A stretch of DNA of 64,000 nt from Cupriavidus sp. UYMMa02A (GTDB lineage Bacteria; Pseudomonadota; Gammaproteobacteria; Burkholderiales; Burkholderiaceae). Below the pieces are notes generated by a model. That model was given only the letters and a program-made list of their open reading frames with translations, searched no databases and was not told the DNA's origin. Location: NCBI GenBank assembly GCA_001725945.1, contig LRMT01000025.1:43043-107042 (forward strand), in the 5' to 3' direction. The position numbers and the translations under genes were made by a program. This document shows positions 59,482-64,000 of the stretch, piece after piece; the stretch's first letter is position 1, and each line of letters begins with the position of its first letter.

Positions 59482-60429
59482 TCAGATCAGGCCATGGCTG
59501 CGCAGGAAGTCTGCCGCCACCTTGTCCGCCGGCTGCTGGCCGATGTCTACCTGGTAGTTCATCTCGGTCATGGACGCGTTGTCCAGCTTCGCCGACAGCG
59601 CGTTGAGCAACGTGGCGAGTTCCGGATGCTTGTCCAGCGCGGCCTTGCACACCACGGGCACCGCGCTGTAGTCCGGGAAGAAATGCAGGTCGTCTTCGAG
59701 CAGAACAAGTTCGAATCCCTTCACGCGGCCATCGGTCGTGTAGACCAGACCAAGGTCGACCTGGTCATTCTTGAGCGCCGTATAGACCAGTCCCGGGTCG
59801 AGCTGGATCACGTCGCGGCGCGCGAACGGCAGCTTGTACAGTGCCTTGAGCGGCTCCAGCCCGTCGGGGCGCGCGGCGAATTCCATGTCGACGGCAAACG
59901 GATGCCGCGCATCTTCGCCACCCTTGCGCATCTTCTCGGCAAACGCCGACAGCGTGGTCACGCCGCTTGCCTGTGCGCGCGCCTTCGGCATCGCGAGCGC
60001 ATAGGTGTTGTTGATGCCCGACGGCTCCAGCCATACCAGTCCGCGCGCGGCGTCCATCGACTTCACGCGCGCATAGCTTTGCTTCGCATCGAGCTTTTCC
60101 TCGACCTTGTTGAAGACGATCAGCGCGGTGCCGGTGTAGTCCCACACCACGTCGAGCTGGCCGTTCTCCATCGCCTGACGCATCAGCGTGCTGCCGAGGC
60201 CGGCGGTCAGCTCGGTGCCGATGCCCTTGGCGCGCAGGTACTGCGATGTCATCGACGACAAGATGAGCTGCTCGGTGAAGTTCTTGCCGCCTACGCGCAC
60301 CGGTGCTGCGCCAGCGGCAGCGCCCTGCGCACGGGCCGGCGCGGAGCTCAGCAGCAGCGCGGCCACGATGGTGCCCGCCAGCATGAACGCCCAGAAGGCG
60401 CGGCCTTCCCGGTTTCGTTTCGTTTCCAT
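59482..60429 (-). CDS. Osmoprotectant ABC transporter substrate-binding protein
   Basis: Intact, 315 residues. Signal peptide AGTIVAALLLSSAPARAQ, then VRVGGKNFTEQLILSSMTSQ, GLGSTLMRQAMENGQLDVVW and DYTGTAL, the OpuAC/ProX ligand-fold motifs. The aromatic cage residues cannot be assigned with confidence, so betaine, choline or carnitine are all possible. Confidence 0.9.
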   Translation of the reverse strand: METKRNREGRAFWAFMLAGTIVAALLLSSAPARAQGAAAGAAPVRVGGKNFTEQLILSSMTSQYLRAKGIGTELTAGLGSTLMRQAMENGQLDVVWDYTGTALIVFNKVEEKLDAKQSYARVKSMDAARGLVWLEPSGINNTYALAMPKARAQASGVTTLSAFAEKMRKGGEDARHPFAVDMEFAARPDGLEPLKALYKLPFARRDVIQLDPGLVYTALKNDQVDLGLVYTTDGRVKGFELVLLEDDLHFFPDYSAVPVVCKAALDKHPELATLLNALSAKLDNASMTEMNYQVDIGQQPADKVAADFLRSHGLI

Positions 60430-60452
60430 TCGATTCTCCTCTCGGCCGCCGC

Positions 60453-61169
60453 TCAGCGCGCCAGCCCGCGCCGGCGCAGGTACAGGTTGCCGGCGCCGGC
60501 AAACAGCGCATCCAGCGCCAGTGCCAGCAATGCGGTCGCGGCCGCGCCCAGCAGCAGCAGCGGCTGGTTGTTCAGGTAGATGCCCGGGAAGATCAGTTCG
60601 CCGAGGCTGTTGGCGCCGATCAGGAACGACAGCGGCACCGTACCCACGTTGATCACCAGGCTGATGCGGATGCCGGCCAGCATCACCGGCAGCGCGTTGG
60701 GCAGTTCGACGCGCAGCAGCCGCTGGCACGGCGTCATGCCGATGCCGCGCGCCGCTTCCAGCAGCGTCGGCGAAACATTGCGCAGGCCTTCGTAGGTGTT
60801 GCGCACGATCGGCAGCAGCGACGCGAGCCACAGCGCCAGGATCGCGGGCCGCTCGCCGATGCCGAGCACGGCGAGCGCCAGCGCGAGTACCGCGAGCGAC
60901 GGCACGGTATTGCCGACGTTGAAGACCTGCATCAGCCGGTCCGCCCAGCGGCGCATGCACGGCCGGCTCAGCACGATGCCGGCCGGGATGCCGGTGGCCA
61001 GCGCCAGCGCCATCGAACACGCGACCAGCCGCAGGTGATCGGCGACGTCATAGAGCAGGCGATCCTGGTGCTGCCTGATGACGTCCATGCCGATCCACGC
61101 AACCAGTCCGGCCAGCGCCAGCACGGTCAGGCATCCCCAGGCGGTCACCCGCACGGATTGCTTTGACAT
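60453..61169 (-). CDS. Osmoprotectant ABC transporter permease, second subunit
   Basis: Intact, 238 residues, six or more helices. The contact loop EAARGIGMTPCQRLLRVELP pairs with the ATPase. ATG 61169 is preferred because GAGGGGGAAT lies upstream. First gene of the leftward operon (permease, binding protein, permease, ATPase). Confidence 0.9.
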   Translation of the reverse strand: MSKQSVRVTAWGCLTVLALAGLVAWIGMDVIRQHQDRLLYDVADHLRLVACSMALALATGIPAGIVLSRPCMRRWADRLMQVFNVGNTVPSLAVLALALAVLGIGERPAILALWLASLLPIVRNTYEGLRNVSPTLLEAARGIGMTPCQRLLRVELPNALPVMLAGIRISLVINVGTVPLSFLIGANSLGELIFPGIYLNNQPLLLLGAAATALLALALDALFAGAGNLYLRRRGLAR

Positions 61170-61860
61170 ATTCCCCCTCGCCGCAAATCGAAAGCGCATA
61201 AAGCACCACTTTCCGATCGCGGAAAACAAAATGGGCAAGGCGACCGTCAAGTGGGGAGTCGCCGTCCCGGTTCAGATTGCATTGCCGCCATGACCGGCAG
61301 GATTGCCGGCGGACGGGCTTTTGGACTCCCATGCGATGGGCAGGAAGTCCGATTGACGGGATGCCGCGGCGTTATGCCCGCGGGCTCCCTGAAGCGGCGC
61401 ACCTGGTTCGATCGAGGACCGGAAAGCAGGTGGCCAGGGCAGCGCAAAAAGTGAAGATGTCGACGCGCCGCCGAATCCATTGGCCGTTGCCTGACAAGGC
61501 TTGGCGGGAGCGCCAGGCGAATCAATCCACGGCAACGGATGACAAAGAGAGCGTTATTATACTCATCTTCAGCGATCTTGTCATCTTCGCTTATCTTGCC
61601 GCCTCTGTTGGCGCTTTTATGACCGACGCAGGCACTCATTGAAAGCCTGTTGACCTCGTCCGGGTCGGAGGTTCTGACCGTTGCCGATGGCGTGTCGAAT
61701 CACTGCAGATTGCACATATGGATAGAACAATCTGTTGCCCGGCGGCCCTCTACTCTTTCGCCACCAAACCTCTACATTGTTGGGGTAGCAGAACACGACG
61801 TGGCACGAATGACAGGGCAGCGATGCCCGGCCAGACGGCCCGCGAACCGGAGAAAGAACC
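61170..61860. other. Divergent intergenic region, ABC operon and pirin
   Basis: About 690 bases, with no supported gene. The middle third is AT-richer and holds the four-fold ATCTT array at 61565. Open frames here have no recognisable protein content. Promoters for both flanking operons must lie inside. Confidence 0.55.
61565..61597. promoter_or_regulatory. Array of four ATCTT half-sites
   Basis: ATCTT begins at 61565, 61575, 61583 and 61593, so two 10-bp-spaced pairs, 18 bp apart. The pairing at one helical turn is like OmpR-family direct repeats (AAGAT on the other strand). Protein unknown. Confidence 0.45.
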
Positions 61861-62788
61861 ATGGAAACCCGTACCCCTCTCGCCACCGTTCCGGCCACCG
61901 CACAGGAAGCCGTGCAGCGCTCGCGCACCGTGGACCGTGTCGTGCGCGGCATTGCCACCTCGGACGCGCCGGCGTCAAGCTGACCCGTGTGCTGACGCAG
62001 AACCTGCAGCGCCGGCTGGACCCGTTCCTGATGCTCGATGCCTTTGGCACCGACAGCAAGGATGACTACATCGGCGGCTTCCCCGATCATCCGCACCGCG
62101 GCTTCGAGACCATCACCTACATGCTGGCCGGGCGCATGCGCCATCGCGACAGCGCCGGCAACGAAGGCCTGCTGCAGAACGGCGGCGCCCAGTGGATGGT
62201 GGCCGGCGCGGCGTGGTGCACTCGGAAATGCCCGAGCAGGAGGACGGCCGCATGGAAGGCTTCCAGCTCTGGCTCAACCTGCCGGCGGCTGACAAGATGA
62301 CCGCGCCGTGGTACCGAGACATGCCCGCCGACGCCATTCCGACGGTGGCGCTGGAGAACGGCGGCACGGTGCGCGTGCTGGCGGGAGCCTCGCACGGCGT
62401 AGCCGGCGCGGTGACGCGGCCGGTGACGGAGCCGATCTACCTTGACGTGCACCTGCCTGCCGGCCAGCAGTTCCGGCAGTCGCTGCCGGCGGGGCACAAC
62501 GCTTTCGTCTATGTGTACCGGGGCGAGGTGTCGATCGGTGAAGGCAGCGAAAAGGCGGTGATCGAGTCGCAGCGCATGGGCGTGCTTGACAATGCGGGCG
62601 CGGCCGACGGCGTGATCGTCAACGCTGAGTCCGATGCGCACTTCCTGCTGATCGCGGGCCAGCCGCTGGGCGAGCCGATCGCCCAGTACGGGCCGTTCGT
62701 GATGAACACGCAGGAGCAAATCCACCAGACGCTGGCGGATTTCCGCGACGGGCGTTTCGCGACGATCCCGGCCTCCACCGGGGCCTGA
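61861..62788 (+). CDS. Pirin family protein
   Basis: About 310 residues, bicupin. Metal-binding motifs are GGFPDHPHRGFETITYMLAG and, after repair near 62212, GRGVVHSEMPEQEDGRMEGF. Frame breaks near 61966 and 62212 fit one G and one C lost. Bacterial pirins act as quercetinases or bind pyruvate dehydrogenase; the role here is open. A strong terminator follows. Confidence 0.9.
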
Positions 62789-62833
62789 TTGCAGGATCGA
62801 CCCGCGCCTGAGCCAGACCCGAAGCCACGCAGA

Positions 62834-62866
62834 CCGCCGCCCTCCGAAAGGAGGGCGGCGGTTTTT
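62834..62866 (+). terminator. Strong rho-independent terminator of pirin gene
   Basis: Perfect 12-base arms (CCGCCGCCCTCC with GGAGGGCGGCGG), GAAA loop, five T residues. Confidence 0.85.
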
Positions 62867-62962
62867 CTTTTCATTCCCCCGGCACGCGACTTGCGACAAC
62901 CCGCCAACCGTTGCGGCGCTTGGACAACGCCCGAAACCGGCCGCCATGTGGCCGCACACTTA

Positions 62963-62968
62963 TATAAT
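62963..62968 (+). promoter_or_regulatory. -10 box for the ABC ATPase operon
   Basis: TATAAT in an AT-rich stretch about 130 bases before the ATPase start; the 307-base gap has no gene. No clear -35. Confidence 0.4.
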
Positions 62969-63095
62969 TCACAACCAATATCGTGCATCACGAAATCATG
63001 ATGAATGCTGCAATGCGTCGCGGCGATGCTGCCCCACGCACTGCCGCTGCATGCCTGCCTTCCACGTTGCTGCCATAACAACCCGAGCCGCCTCA

Positions 63096-64000
63096 GTGAC
63101 ATCACAACTCCCCCCCAGGCTGGCGCTAGCCCATATCAGCAAGCGCTATCCCGGCGTCATCGCAAACGATGACATCAGCCTCAGCGTCGCCCCCGGCGAA
63201 ATCCACGCCGTCCTTGGCGAAAACGGCGCCGGCAAATCCACACTGATGAAAATCATCTTCGGCGCAGTCCGCCCGGACGCCGGCGAGATTCACTTCAACG
63301 GCGCGCCGGTCACCATCAACAGCCCGCATGACGCCCGCAACCTGGGCATTGCCATGGTGTTCCAGCACTTCTCGCTGTTCGACACCCTGACCGTGACCGA
63401 GAACATCGCGCTGGGCCTGCCCGGCGGCCACCAGCGCGGGCAGCAGCATGAAGCAGCTCGCCGAGCGCATCCGCGCCACCGCCGAGCGCTATGGCCTGCC
63501 GCTGGAGCCGAACCGCCATGTCCATACGCTGTCGGTGGGCGAGCGCCAGCGCGTGGAGATCGTGCGCGCGCTGCTGGCCGACCCGCAGCTGCTGATCCTG
63601 GACGAGCCGACTTCGGTGCTGACGCCGCAGGCCGTGGAAACGCTGTTCGTCACGCTGCGCCAGCTCGCGGCCGAAGGCACCAGCATTCTCTACATCAGCC
63701 ACAAGCTCGACGAGATTCGCGCGCTCTGCCATCACGCGACCGTGATGCGCATGGGCAAGGTCACCGGCGTGTGCGACCCGCGCCAGGAAAGCGCGGCCTC
63801 ACTGTCGCGCCTGATGATCGGCGGCGAGCCGCCGCGCGAAGCACGCGTGGCCGCGCAGCGCGGCGAGGTGCGCCTGAGCGTGCAGGCACTGTCGCTGCCG
63901 CGCGCCCACGCGTTCGCCACCGAGCTGCAGCGGATCTCGCTCGACGTGCACGCCGGCGAGATCGTCGGCATTGCCGGCGTGTCGGGCAACGGGCAGCAGG
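63096..64000 (+). CDS. Sugar/nucleoside-type ABC transporter ATPase, 5' part
   Basis: Cut by the window end. The first of two ATPase domains has Walker A AVLGENGAGKSTLMKIIFGA, Q loop MVFQHFSLFDTLT, signature LSVGERQRVEIVRALL and Walker B LLILDEPTSVLTP. The second domain begins near 63870. This double-ATPase form occurs in BmpA/YufO-type purine nucleoside importers (inference from HFSLFDTLTVTENIALG). GTG 63096 is chosen because homology begins a few residues later. The frame changes near 63435, where an extra G or two missing bases fit. Confidence 0.86.
   Translation, partial: MTSQLPPRLALAHISKRYPGVIANDDISLSVAPGEIHAVLGENGAGKSTLMKIIFGAVRPDAGEIHFNGAPVTINSPHDARNLGIAMVFQHFSLFDTLTVTENIALGLPGGHQRGQQHEAARRAHPRHRRALWPAAGAEPPCPYAVGGRAPARGDRARAAGRPAAADPGRADFGADAAGRGNAVRHAAPARGRRHQHSLHQPQARRDSRALPSRDRDAHGQGHRRVRPAPGKRGLTVAPDDRRRAAARSTRGRAARRGAPERAGTVAAARPRVRHRAAADLARRARRRDRRHCRRVGQRAA

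Noticed and set aside
1..64000. Long open frames antisense to most genes, some of 300 to 600 codons
   Set aside because: They are produced by high GC at third codon positions, show Arg/Ala/Pro-rich nonsense without family motifs, and lie opposite genes with clear motifs.
1..64000. CRISPR arrays, insertion sequences and transposases
   Set aside because: No regular short repeats with spacers and no transposase motifs were seen on either strand.

Overview
The window is about 64 kb of GC-rich DNA from a betaproteobacterium, most likely Cupriavidus or a close Burkholderiaceae relative. This is inferred from protein style: Bug-type receptors beside CaiB transferases, a gmk-rpoZ-spoT block, copper genes in copRS/copABCD arrangement, and codon use. 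The housekeeping genes suggest a main chromosome.

Reading caution: many plainly conserved genes, including spoT, rph, yicC and greB, are broken by small frameshifts. I count more than fifty. Most are repaired by restoring one base in a short run (GG to G, CC to C), a few by one extra base or two missing ones. I treat these as sequence errors and give each gene its whole extent.

Layout. 1-9.5 kb: a CoA-thioester catabolic cluster (three CaiB/BaiF transferases, SDR, Bug receptor, DUF35 protein, thiolase-fold protein without the usual cysteine, MaoC, acyl-CoA dehydrogenase) with a LysR regulator. 9.9-15.4 kb: a second LysR divergent from a sulfatase-fold hydrolase, cupin, MFS transporter and alpha/beta hydrolase. 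15.5-31.6 kb: PAS chemoreceptor, ArsR/SRPBCC pair, DUF342 protein, methyltransferase, flavoproteins, MocR regulator, diguanylate cyclase, lpxO and small unknown proteins. 31.7-43.5 kb: tRNA-fMet, tRNA-Arg, greB, spoT, rpoZ, gmk, yicC, a kinase/PP2C pair, rph, rdgB, hemW, a glycine-zipper lipoprotein and tRNA-Ser(UGA).

43.5-50.3 kb: an accessory island after tRNA-Ser, in part lower in GC. Its right half is cold-shock/DUF1294 protein, flavin monooxygenase-like protein, sugar transferase and ATP-grasp enzyme. Its left half begins with a decayed copy of the same order: the 5' end of the cold-shock gene is joined to the 3' end of the sugar transferase gene, followed by another ATP-grasp gene and a metallophosphatase. 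A 44-bp element sits before both ATP-grasp genes and before the intact sugar transferase. This duplicated, rearranged cassette is the most unusual part of the window.

50.3-57.3 kb: copper resistance (DUF411, copD, copC, copB, copA on one strand; copR, copS on the other). 57.3-64 kb: a small HExxH-like protein, an osmoprotectant-type ABC importer, a pirin, and the start of a BmpA-associated type sugar/nucleoside ABC ATPase cut by the window end.
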